Below, one piece after another: positions 33,930 through 42,089 of a stretch of DNA of 45,750 nucleotides (positions within the stretch are counted from its first letter, which is position 1; each line of letters begins with the position of its first letter). This stretch comes from JAETTH01 sp964455975 (lineage in GTDB: Bacteria > Bacillota > Clostridia > TANB77 > CAG-508), in the NCBI GenBank assembly GCA_964455975.1, contig CAYVYP010000004.1, positions 1 to 45,750 of the forward strand. Direction: 5' to 3'. Position numbers and translations under genes: made by a program. A model generated the notes under the pieces. The model had not been told where the DNA came from, did no database searches, and was given only the letters and a program-made list of their open reading frames with translations.

Positions 33930-36385
33930 TTATTTTTTAATTTCAATTTTGTCTTCATTGGCTATTATTGTAGCTGTTTGACCTTGTTTTAAGTTTCCAT
34001 CTAATATATTTTCTGCTAAACTATCTTCTATTAAATTTTGTATTGTCCTACGTAATGGTCTTGCTCCATAGTTTGTATCTATTCCTTTTTTTGATATTAA
34101 TTCTTTAACAGATTTATCTATTATAATGTTTATATTTTGTTCTTTTAGTCTATTTTCTACTTCTTTTAACATAATATCAATTATAGAATCTATTTCTTCT
34201 TTATTCAATTTATGGAATACTATTATTTCATCAATACGATTAATAAATTCTGGTCTAAAATTTTTCTTTAATTCTCCCATAACATCTTTTTTTATAGTTT
34301 CATACTCTTTTTGAGTTTGATTTTTTTCTTCTTTTTGCTCTGAAAATCCTAATTGTTTTGTATCTGTAATTAATCTTGCTCCTATGTTAGATGTCATTAT
34401 TATTATTGTATTTTTAAAATTTACTGTTCTTCCTTGGCTATCTGTTAATCTTCCATCTTCTAATATTTGAAGTAACATNNNNNNNNNNATTTCATCAAAT
34501 AATACTACAGAATATGGTTTTCTTCTAATCTTTTCAGTTAATTGGCCCCCTTCATCAAATCCTACATATCCTGGAGGTGAACCTATTAATTTAGATACAG
34601 AATGTTGTTCCATATATTCAGACATATCTATTCTTATCATTGCATTTTCATCACCAAATAGTGCTGTAGCTAACGCTTTTGAAAGTTCTGTTTTTCCTAC
34701 TCCTGTTGGTCCTAAAAACATAAATGAACCTATTGGTCTTTTAGGGTCTTTTAATCCTACTCTTCCTCTTCTTATTGCTTTAGAAACCGCTTCTACTGCT
34801 TCACTTTGTCCAATTACTCTTTCATGAAGACTTTTTTCTAAGTTTTTTAATTTTTCATTTTCATCTTCATTTATTTTTTTTACTGGAATTTTAGTCCAAT
34901 TTGCAATTACTTCTGCAATATCTTCCTCTGTTACACTTACTACTGTTTTTGTTTTTTTATTTTTCCATTTTTGTTCTTCTTTTTCTAATTTTTCTTTTTC
35001 CTCTTTTTCTTTATCTCTTAATTTTGCCGCTTCTTCAAATTTTTGATTTCTTATTGCTTCTTCTTTTTGTCTTTTTATATCTTCTATTTCTTCTTGCAAT
35101 CCTTTTATATTTTCTGGTTCTGTATATGATTTCATCTTTACTTTTGATGCTGCTTCATCTATTAAATCAATTGCTTTGTCTGGAAGAAACCTATCATTTA
35201 TATATCTTACAGATAATTTAACAGCTGATTGTATTGCTTCATCTGTTATTTTTACATTATGATGTGCTTCGTATTTATCTCTTATACCTTTTAATATTAA
35301 TACTGTATCTTCATTTGTCGGTTCTCCTACTGTTACTGGGCTAAACCTTCTTTCTAAAGCAGTATCTTTTTCTATATATTTTCTATATTCATTTAATGTA
35401 GTTGCACCAATTACTTGAACTTCTCCTCTAGCTAAAAGTGGTTTTAAAATATTTGCTGCATCTATTGCTCCTTCTGCTGCTCCAGCTCCAACTATTGTAT
35501 GAATTTCATCTATAAATAAAATTACATCTCCTGCTTTTTTTACTTCATTTAATGATTTTTTTATTCTTTCTTCAAACTCTCCTCTATATTTTGCACCAGC
35601 TACCATACTTGAAATATCAATACTTACTAATCTTTTATTTTTTAATACCTCTGGAACATCTCCAGAGATTATTAGTTCAGCTAATCCTTCTACAACAGCT
35701 GTTTTTCCAACTCCTGGCTCTCCTATTAAACATGGATTGTTTTTTGTTCTTCTTGATAATATTTCTATTACTCTTTCAATTTCAGATTTTCTTCCTATTA
35801 CAGGGTCAAGTTTTCCTTCTTTTGCTTGTTTTGTTAAATCACTTCCAAATTGATTTAATGTTGATGTTTGATTAAAACTTCCTGTATTATCATTTTTATT
35901 TTCATTATTTGTACTATCTTGATTATCATTTATTACTTTTATAATTTCATTATATAATTTTTGTGGGTCTACTCCTAAATCTAGCATTATTCTTACTGCT
36001 ACACTATCTGCTTCCCTCATAATTCCAATTAATATGCTTTCAGTTCCTATATACTGTGAACCCATTTTTTTAGATTCTCTAAAAGCANNNNNNNNNNNNN
36101 NNNNNNNNNNNNNNNNNNNNNNNNNNNNNNNNNNNNNNNNNNNNNNNNNNNNGTTTCTATTTGTTCTAGAGTTTCTTCTCTACCAATTAATTCTTCTATT
36201 TTAGAGCAAACCGCTTCTTTTGTTATATTTTGGTTTTCTAATACTTTGCTTGCAATTCCTGTTTTTTCTGCTATTAACCCATATAATAAATGTTCTGTTC
36301 CTATATAATTATGTCCTAATTCTATTGCTTTTTCATTGGCTAGTTCTATTGCTTTTTCAGCTCTTGAAGTAAATTTATACATCAT
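33930..36385 (-). CDS. clpC: ClpC AAA+ ATPase, broken only by two assembly gaps
   Basis: The unfoldase of the ClpCP protease, working with adaptor and arginine-kinase systems. An N-terminal Clp_N repeat (YKFTSRAEKAIELANEKAIE) leads into the second repeat (KKMGSQYIGTESIL). AAA module 1 has Walker A in GEPGVGKTAVVEG and Walker B in VILFIDEIH, then a UVR-like middle domain; module 2 has GPTGVGKTELSKAL and the sensor region. Runs of N at 36088-36152 and 34479-34488 remove part of Clp_N and the segment after VVLFDE. The frames on either side of the longer gap disagree, so the gap length is arbitrary and this is not a biological frameshift. The start is the ATG at 36385 after AAAGGAG. It is the last gene of ctsR-mcsA-mcsB-clpC. 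All CGGs here are out of frame (GCG GTT, GCG GCA). Confidence 0.93.
34479..34488. other. Assembly gap (10 N) in clpC
   Basis: Ten N bases between VVLFDE and MLLQILEDG. The family has about ten residues here (roughly 28-30 bases), so the placeholder is too short. It suggests a scaffolded short-read assembly. Confidence 0.9.
36088..36152. other. Assembly gap (65 N) in clpC
   Basis: Sixty-five N bases between the two Clp_N repeats. The flanking coding frames are not compatible with 65 bases, so the length is an estimate. Confidence 0.9.
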
Positions 36386-36400
36386 ATTTATCACACTCCT

Positions 36401-37417
36401 TTATTTATCATTTATAATTTGCTTTATTACTTCTGCTCTTTTTATATCTCTTTGATATTCATCTAATCTTTCTCCTACAAACTTTTGAAGGTTTGAAGGT
36501 TTTGTATATAATTCTAATTTATTTATTTTTAAATCATTCATATTATCTATTATTCCCAAAGTTGTACCTAACCTAACATCTGATAATAATTTTAAACATT
36601 CTTTACTTGAAATTTTTTTACAATTTGATAATATTCCAAAACTTCTATATAAACTATCTTCTAAATCTATTTGATTTTTTTCTAGTATTTTTCTTGCGGC
36701 TTTTTCTTGTTCAACAATTTTAATTGTAATAATATTTAAATTTTTAATTATTTCTTTTTCAGATATTCCTAAAGATTGTTTATTTGAAATTTGGTATACA
36801 TCTTCTTGTACATTTGACCCTTCTCCATAAACACCTCTTATATTCATTCCAAAATTATTTATTACATCTAATATTTTTTCTATATTTCCTGTTTTAGTAA
36901 GTGCTGGTAAATGAACCATTGTTGATGCTCTTAAACCTGTTCCTACATTTGTTGGGCATACTGTTAAAAATCCATATTTTTCATTAAAACTATATCCTAA
37001 CAACTTTCCTATTTTTTCATCTATCTCTATTGCTAAATTCATACTGTTTTCTAAATTCAATCCTGCACTAAATATTTGAATTCTTAAATGGTCTTCTTCA
37101 TTTATCATTATACAAATATTTTCTTCTTCATTTATAAGTATTGCTTTTTGATTTTTTGATGAAAGTACAAAATCTGGACTTACTAAATGTTTTTCAACTA
37201 AACACATTTTAGTAATATCATCCATATCATTTAATTTTAATAACTTTAAATTATAACCTATACTAGGTAAATTTTCTTCTATTTTTTGTATTACTAAATT
37301 ACTATCTTCTTTAGATAATTTTTCTTCAAAATTAAATCCTGCTATGTTTCTTGCAAGTCTTATTCTTGTGCTTATTACTACATCACTTTGATTCCCTGTT
37401 TGTAAATACCAATTCAT
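36401..37417 (-). CDS. mcsB: Protein arginine kinase McsB
   Basis: A 338-residue enzyme of the phosphagen-kinase fold that phosphorylates arginines on proteins and marks them for ClpCP. Motifs: VVISTRIRLARNIAGFNFEE at the N-terminus (ATP-binding arginines), EDHLRIQIFSAG near residue 107, FLTVCPTNVGTGLRAS near 150 and GVYGEGSN near 193. The ATG follows AAGGGAG. It is directly downstream of mcsA, its activator, and 15 bases upstream of the clpC start, the classic order. Confidence 0.96.
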   Translation of the reverse strand: MNWYLQTGNQSDVVISTRIRLARNIAGFNFEEKLSKEDSNLVIQKIEENLPSIGYNLKLLKLNDMDDITKMCLVEKHLVSPDFVLSSKNQKAILINEEENICIMINEEDHLRIQIFSAGLNLENSMNLAIEIDEKIGKLLGYSFNEKYGFLTVCPTNVGTGLRASTMVHLPALTKTGNIEKILDVINNFGMNIRGVYGEGSNVQEDVYQISNKQSLGISEKEIIKNLNIITIKIVEQEKAARKILEKNQIDLEDSLYRSFGILSNCKKISSKECLKLLSDVRLGTTLGIIDNMNDLKINKLELYTKPSNLQKFVGERLDEYQRDIKRAEVIKQIINDK

Positions 37418-37438
37418 AATTTCTCCCTTCTTTACATA

Positions 37439-37987
37439 TTATAATTTGTTAATTTCATCTCTTAATTTTGCTGCATCTTCATATCTTTCTTCTTTTATTG
37501 CTTCTTCTAATTGTTTTTTTAATATATCTTTTTTATCTTCTTTTACTTCTTTTTTATTTTCCTTATTTTCCACTTTTTGCTCATCTATTTTATTAGTTGA
37601 TAACAATTTTCCTCTTCTTCCAACATGCATATTTGCTCCATGTATATTCTTTAAAATTGGATCTATTCTACTTGAAAACACGTCATAACAATTACTACAT
37701 CCAAATTTTCCTGAATCTAAAAATTCGTCATATGTTGTATTACAATTTTTACATTTTAACTCTTTTACATTTTCAAACTCTGGAAATAAACCCAAAGTTT
37801 CATTAGAATAATCTTCAAAAAAATCACCTAAAAAACTTGAAAAGTTTATTGGTATGTTAAAATCCATATTTTCTATTCCAAGCTCTTTACTACATTTTTC
37901 ACATAGCATTAATTCTCTTTTTTCTCCGTTTATATTTTCACTATATCTTACTGTTGCTTCATTTTGGTTACAATTTTGACATAACAT
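37439..37987 (-). CDS. mcsA: McsA, zinc-finger activator of McsB
   Basis: A 182-residue protein with four CxxC zinc motifs (CQNCN, CEKCSKE, CKNCNTTY, CSNCYD), a linker and a C-terminal UVR domain (LEEAIKEERYEDAAKLRDEI). McsA activates the McsB kinase and helps CtsR control. The start is the ATG at 37987 after AAAGGAGTG. It begins 15 bases after the shifted-frame end of ctsR, which supports that end. The CGG near 37926 is out of frame (AAC GGA). Confidence 0.93.
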   Translation of the reverse strand: MLCQNCNQNEATVRYSENINGEKRELMLCEKCSKELGIENMDFNIPINFSSFLGDFFEDYSNETLGLFPEFENVKELKCKNCNTTYDEFLDSGKFGCSNCYDVFSSRIDPILKNIHGANMHVGRRGKLLSTNKIDEQKVENKENKKEVKEDKKDILKKQLEEAIKEERYEDAAKLRDEINKL

Positions 37988-38002
37988 AAAAATCACTCCT
38001 TT

Positions 38003-38456
38003 TTAATCTTCTACTAAATTTATTAACATATTTTTAAATATGTTAGCTCGTAAAGTATCTTTTATTTCTTGTGGTACTAAAAGTACATTGTCACTTGTTG
38101 CTACTTTTAAAAGTTTTGCTTCTTTTTCATCTATAATGTCATATGATAAAAAATTACTTATAAAAATGTCTATTTCATTTGAAGTAATTGTATTTCCTAT
38201 TCCTGTTACTATATTCATTAAATAATTATTAGCTTTTGGATTTACTTTTTTTATTTTAATATGTCCTCCGCCCGCCTCGCCTACTTTCTACATAATATCC
38301 TTGAGATGGTTTAAATCTTGTTGATATTACATAATTTATTTGAGATGGTACACAATTAAATTGTTGTGCTAAATCGTTTCTTTGTATTTCTATATAATCA
38401 TCTTCATCTTTTAATAGTTCTTTTATAAATTCTTCTATTACATCTGACATTCTCAT
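38003..38456 (-). CDS. ctsR: CtsR repressor with a CGG +1 shift in the glycine wing
   Basis: The class III heat-shock repressor that controls clp genes. The reconstructed protein has 150 residues, the family's normal length. Residues 1-62 form the winged HTH (EIQRNDLAQQFNCVPSQINYVISTRF, YYVESRRGG). The next codon is CGG (GGG CGG A, C at 38270); skipping the C gives GGHIKIKKVNPKANN and the C-terminal domain ending at 38003. The glycine run ESRRGGGGHI matches the family's GGGGY/H wing that touches DNA and senses heat. Conventional reading ends at RRTY, without the C-terminal dimerisation domain. The start is the ATG at 38456 after AAAGGAGAA. The first gene of the operon therefore needs a shift to be made in full. 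Confidence 0.92.
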
Positions 38457-38475
38457 ATTTATTTCTCCTTTTGAC

Positions 38476-38529
38476 TTTGACTTTCTTTGACCTACATATA
38501 TATTATACAATCTTTTAAGAAAATGTCAA
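38476..38529 (-). promoter_or_regulatory. ctsR operon promoter and CtsR operator
   Basis: On the minus strand TTGACA (38529-38524), 16 bases, TATAAT (38507-38502), followed at 38492-38476 by GGTCAAAGAAAGTCAAA. This is an exact match to the CtsR box (two RGTCAAA heptads, three-base spacing), and a further GTCAAA half site runs into the ribosome site. The operon should be autorepressed and heat-induced. Confidence 0.93.
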
Positions 38530-38550
38530 TATATTTTTGAGAATTTTTTA

Positions 38551-38571
38551 AGGGCGTATACCATACGCCCT
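38551..38571. terminator. Stable hairpin between ctsR and the GLUG protein gene
   Basis: Arms AGGGCGTAT and ATACGCCCT with a three-base loop, the most GC-rich hairpin in the window. Only weak T tracts follow, so it may be an mRNA-end stabiliser or a terminator. It lies 7 bases beyond the stop at 38578. Confidence 0.55.
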
Positions 38572-38577
38572 TACATT

Positions 38578-40389
38578 TTATTTTGTTTCTATCCATAATA
38601 GGAAATCTGCATATGAAGATATGTTTTGTGTTGTTTTTTCTGTTTTACCTGCAACATCATTGGCTGGGGTTATAACTGTTGTATCATCTGACTTACTTCC
38701 TATTGCTTTTATATTTTCTGCTGTATAATAATATGTTTTTTCTACAATTCCTGCTAATTTTTGTTGTCCTATTACTCCTCCTATTGCTTCTCCTCCTATT
38801 AATGTACCTTTATTATATGCTTTACTTATTGTTCCACCTGTTTGATATCCTACTATTCCTCCTATTGCATCGATTCCAGTATCAAAATTTCCTATTTCTA
38901 CTTGTCCCATATTATATACATTTGTAATTGTTCCTCCTAATTGATATCCTACTATTCCTCCTGAAAATCCTCCTACACCTTGTGACTTTGCTATTACTTT
39001 TCCACTATTATCACAATTTTCTACAGTTCCTAAATCTTGCCTTCCTACTATTCCTCCTGAAGCTGCCTTTTCAGCTATTATTTCTCCACTATTACTACAA
39101 TTGGTTATTTCTCCTCCTTTTTGCCACCCTACTATTCCTCCTGAAAAAATTCCTGAATTAGCAACCCCATCAATAAATTTTGCTATTATATTCCCCGTAT
39201 TACTGCAATTTATTATTGTCCCTGCATTTTGCTTTCCTACTATTCCTCCTACTTGTTGCCTTTCTGCTACTATTTCTCCACTATTACTACAATTGGTTAT
39301 TGTTCCTTCTCCACTTGATATCCAACCTACTATTCCTCCTGAAACACTACCTAAAGATGAACTTGTTGTAAATTCATGATATTCTGCTACTATTTTTCCT
39401 GTATTTATACAATTTTCTATTGTAAATGTTCCTCCATTATAGTCTATTGCACCTGCTATTCCTCCTACTAATTGGTACATACACCTTATTTCTCCATAAT
39501 TTGTGCAACCTTTTATTAATACATTCGTTGTTCCACCTATTGCTCCTACTATTCCTCCTGCACGTTTTCCTCTTGATACTTGAAGGCTATCATCTCTTGT
39601 TATTACACTTCCATAATTTACGCAGTTTTCAATTGTTCCTCTTTCTATCCAGCCTACTATTCCTCCTGCCACTTCTCCACTATTTGAATCTTCATTATCT
39701 TGTGCTACTATATTTGCACTATTATAACAATCTTTTACTGTTCCTTTATTTGCTCCTACTATTCCTGCTACACATGTTTTTCCTATTATAGTTCCTTTAC
39801 TTACTTTTATATTTTGTACTACTGCACCTTCTTCTAGTACTCCTATTAATCCTACTCCATGTATATTTGGTTCATTTACATTTATATTTGCTATTACATT
39901 TCCTTCTCCATTTAAGTTTCCTTTAAATGCTTTTGTTATAATCCATTCTGTTCTTGCTCCACTAATTCCTATTCCTATTGGAGTCCATTTTTGATTACCT
40001 AAATTTATTGATTTTGTTATTTTTAAATATTTTCCTTCATATGCTTGCCCATTATTTACTTGATTTGCTAAATATGCTAGTTGCTCTGCATTTTCTATTA
40101 TATATGGGTCTTGCTCTGTTCCAGTTCCACCTGCAAAACCAGTTGCTACTGTGCTTCCATCCCAAGGGCTTATATTTTCTGCTATATATTTTTCCATATC
40201 CTCTAATATTTTTTGTTCATCTTTTGCTGCTGATTCTGTTTGATTTGCTGCTTGTTTTGCTTTTGCTATTAATCCATTATTTGAATCTAATACTATGCTT
40301 AATGTTACTCCGGCTAGTATCAATAAGACAATTATTGTAATTACTAATGCTATTAATGTTATTCCTTTTTCTTGATTTGTTTTTTTCAT
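38578..40389 (-). CDS. Prepilin-like surface protein with GLUG repeats
   Basis: A 603-residue protein. The head KGITLIALVITIIVLLILAG is nearly identical to that of the BspA-type protein at 19588-20640 and looks like a type IV prepilin signal without glutamate 5. After about 100 residues come many GLUG-type repeats (GGIVGANKGTVKDCYNSANI, GGIVGWQKGGEITNCSNSG, GGIVGYQTGGTISKAYNKG), which fold as a beta solenoid and are known from IgA-protease-like and adhesin proteins. The ATG at 40389 follows AGGAGGAAAC. Repeat glycines are all GGN with no in-frame CGG, although the coding strand has very many glycine codons. It is probably displayed on a pseudopilus or the cell surface. Confidence 0.87.
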   Translation of the reverse strand: MKKTNQEKGITLIALVITIIVLLILAGVTLSIVLDSNNGLIAKAKQAANQTESAAKDEQKILEDMEKYIAENISPWDGSTVATGFAGGTGTEQDPYIIENAEQLAYLANQVNNGQAYEGKYLKITKSINLGNQKWTPIGIGISGARTEWIITKAFKGNLNGEGNVIANINVNEPNIHGVGLIGVLEEGAVVQNIKVSKGTIIGKTCVAGIVGANKGTVKDCYNSANIVAQDNEDSNSGEVAGGIVGWIERGTIENCVNYGSVITRDDSLQVSRGKRAGGIVGAIGGTTNVLIKGCTNYGEIRCMYQLVGGIAGAIDYNGGTFTIENCINTGKIVAEYHEFTTSSSLGSVSGGIVGWISSGEGTITNCSNSGEIVAERQQVGGIVGKQNAGTIINCSNTGNIIAKFIDGVANSGIFSGGIVGWQKGGEITNCSNSGEIIAEKAASGGIVGRQDLGTVENCDNSGKVIAKSQGVGGFSGGIVGYQLGGTITNVYNMGQVEIGNFDTGIDAIGGIVGYQTGGTISKAYNKGTLIGGEAIGGVIGQQKLAGIVEKTYYYTAENIKAIGSKSDDTTVITPANDVAGKTEKTTQNISSYADFLLWIETK

Positions 40390-40433
40390 TTTCTTTTGTT
40401 TCCTCCTAAATTTTTTTCTTATATTATTTTTTT

Positions 40434-40492
40434 AAGAACCCTCAGTCGCTTCGCGCCAGCTCCCTTATTAAAGGAGCTTTAAATTGGTTCTT
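40434..40492. repeat. REP/MITE-like palindromic element
   Basis: A 59-base block with outer arms AAGAACC and GGTTCTT and an inner arm pair AGCTCC / GGAGCT around a TTATTAAA loop; the left part (CTCAGTCGCTTCGCGCCAGC) is strikingly GC-rich. Sequences of this CCCTCAGTC-type layout are dispersed intergenic repeats in several gut Firmicutes, as far as I recall. Confidence 0.55.
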
Positions 40493-40560
40493 TTAATCTA
40501 CTATTTATATTCTATCTAATTTTTTTATTTTTGGCAATGCTTTTTACTTATTTATTTATT

Positions 40561-40698
40561 TTAAATTTTTTTAGTCATTTTTTCCATTTCTTTTGTTTTA
40601 CTTTTTTGTTTTGGTAAGCTTAACCATGCAAAATAAGAAGATACAAATTCCCCATATTTTGTTGTATCTTCTTTCATTTCATTTTCATTATCTTTCAT
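40561..40698 (-). CDS. Small hydrophilic protein (45 aa)
   Basis: An ORF from the ATG at 40698, after GGGGGAATAAAAA, to TAA at 40561. It encodes a charged peptide with a short aromatic core (YGEFVSSYFAWLSLPK) and a lysine-rich end. No family is recognised. The good ribosome site and separation from neighbours make translation plausible. Confidence 0.45.
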   Translation of the reverse strand: MKDNENEMKEDTTKYGEFVSSYFAWLSLPKQKSKTKEMEKMTKKI

Positions 40699-40756
40699 TT
40701 TTTATTCCCCCATATTAAAATTTATTTTAATATAGTTTGCTTATTTTTTGTTATTT

Positions 40757-41956
40757 TTATTCTTCTAATAAAAAATCTATTATATTTTTATGAATAATTC
40801 CATTTTTGCTGTAGTCCATTTTATCCATTGTTATTACATATTTAGGATAGTTATCCGCTACTCTCTTATATGCTCCAAATTCTCTTTCTACCACTTCTTC
40901 ACTTGATAAATAATCTGCAACTTGAATATATGTTCTTTCTCCAAAATTATCAACAACAAAATCTATTTCTCCTTTATCAGTTTTACCGATATATACGTCA
41001 TATCCTCTGGCTATTAATTCATTATACACTATATTTTCTAATCTTCCTCCAATCTTTTTTTCTATTGGAGATTTTTTTAATTGTAGTATTCCTAAATCTG
41101 TTAAATAGTATTTTTCTAATGTTGCCATAACATTTTTTCCTCTGATGTCATATCTATTTACTTTATTTATTATAAGTGAATTATTGATGTATTCAATATA
41201 ATTTAGAATTGTATCTACTGTTGTGTTAATTTTTTCATTTTTTAGATATCCTGTTATAGAATTTGCTGAAATTATTCCTCCTATATTTTCCATTACAAAT
41301 TGCATTATTCTATTCAATAAATTTATATCTTTTATTTTACTTCTTTCTACTATATCAACTAAAATAATAGTGTTATATAAATCTTTTAAATATAATTTTC
41401 TTTCTTGGTTACTGTTTGTATTAAATATTTGTGGCATTCCACCCCATTGAATATATTCTAGAAAACATTTTTCAATATTAATTTTTTCATTTTTTTGTTT
41501 TTTTAATTCTATAAATTCTTTAAATGTAAATGGCATCATTTTTATGCTTATATATCTTCCAGATAAATGTGTTGCAAGTTCTCCTGATAATAATTTACTA
41601 TTTGAGCCTGTTATAAAAATACTTACATTTAATGTTGCTCTGAATGAATTTATTACTTTTTCAAATTCATTTACATTTTGAATTTCGTCAAAAAATAAAT
41701 AATATTTTTTATCATCTTTTATAAATGATTTAACATATTTATTAAATTTTTTAGGTTCTGTATAGTCTACGTAATCATAATCTTCAAAATTAATATATAT
41801 TATATGTTCTTCGTCAATTCCTTTTTGTTTTAATTCTTCAATTATTTGATTTAATAAAACTGATTTACCAGAACGCCTTACTCCAACAATTACTTTTATT
41901 AATTCACTATCATATGAAGATCTTATCTTTTTTAGATATAATTCTCTTTTTATCAT
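40757..41956 (-). CDS. AAA_14/DUF4143 family ATPase
   Basis: A 399-residue cytoplasmic protein of the large DUF4143 ATPase family. Walker A is VIVGVRRSGKSVLLNQI near residue 23, Walker B is YYLFFDEIQNV near 90, followed by FITGSNSKLLSGELATHLSGR. The C-terminal DUF4143 nuclease-like domain contains RLENIVYNELIARGYDVYIG and GEIDFVVDNFGERTYIQVA (E-I-D-F-V...Q-V-A). The cellular role of the family is unclear; it is frequently multi-copy and mobile-like. The ATG follows AAGGAGATG. The promoter at 41980-42008 overlaps a long inverted repeat. CGGs are out of frame (ATC GGT, GCG GAT). Confidence 0.88.
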   Translation of the reverse strand: MIKRELYLKKIRSSYDSELIKVIVGVRRSGKSVLLNQIIEELKQKGIDEEHIIYINFEDYDYVDYTEPKKFNKYVKSFIKDDKKYYLFFDEIQNVNEFEKVINSFRATLNVSIFITGSNSKLLSGELATHLSGRYISIKMMPFTFKEFIELKKQKNEKINIEKCFLEYIQWGGMPQIFNTNSNQERKLYLKDLYNTIILVDIVERSKIKDINLLNRIMQFVMENIGGIISANSITGYLKNEKINTTVDTILNYIEYINNSLIINKVNRYDIRGKNVMATLEKYYLTDLGILQLKKSPIEKKIGGRLENIVYNELIARGYDVYIGKTDKGEIDFVVDNFGERTYIQVADYLSSEEVVEREFGAYKRVADNYPKYVITMDKMDYSKNGIIHKNIIDFLLEE

Positions 41957-41979
41957 GACTATTCATCTCCTTAATAATA

Positions 41980-42008
41980 ATATTATCATATTTTTATTAA
42001 AATGTCAA
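41980..42008 (-). promoter_or_regulatory. Promoter of the DUF4143 ATPase gene
   Basis: On the minus strand TTGACA (42008-42003), 17 bases, TAATAT (41985-41980). The -35 overlaps the end of the inverted repeat at 42007-42039, so the repeat is a candidate operator. Confidence 0.75.
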
Positions 42009-42079
42009 AAGTTTTTCAGTTTGTACTCGAAAAACTTTTATATTTTTTTATTTTTTCTAGTTTGAACTGATAAACTTTT
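42007..42079 (-). repeat. Inverted repeat and paired direct repeats upstream of the ATPase promoter
   Basis: Segment 42007-42039 has perfect 11-base arms (AAAAGTTTTTC / GAAAAACTTTT) around an 11-base loop. The motif AGTTTG(T/A)ACT followed by AAACTTTT occurs at 42018-42039 and again at 42059-42079. It may be a regulator binding region or a decayed repeat element. Confidence 0.6.
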
Positions 42080-42089
42080 TTTGTTATTT

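Noticed and set aside
33930..36394. Frame disagreement inside clpC as a further frameshift
   Set aside because: The disagreement falls exactly at a run of 65 N, and the 10-N run is shorter than the conserved segment it replaces. Both are assembly gaps, not CGG events.
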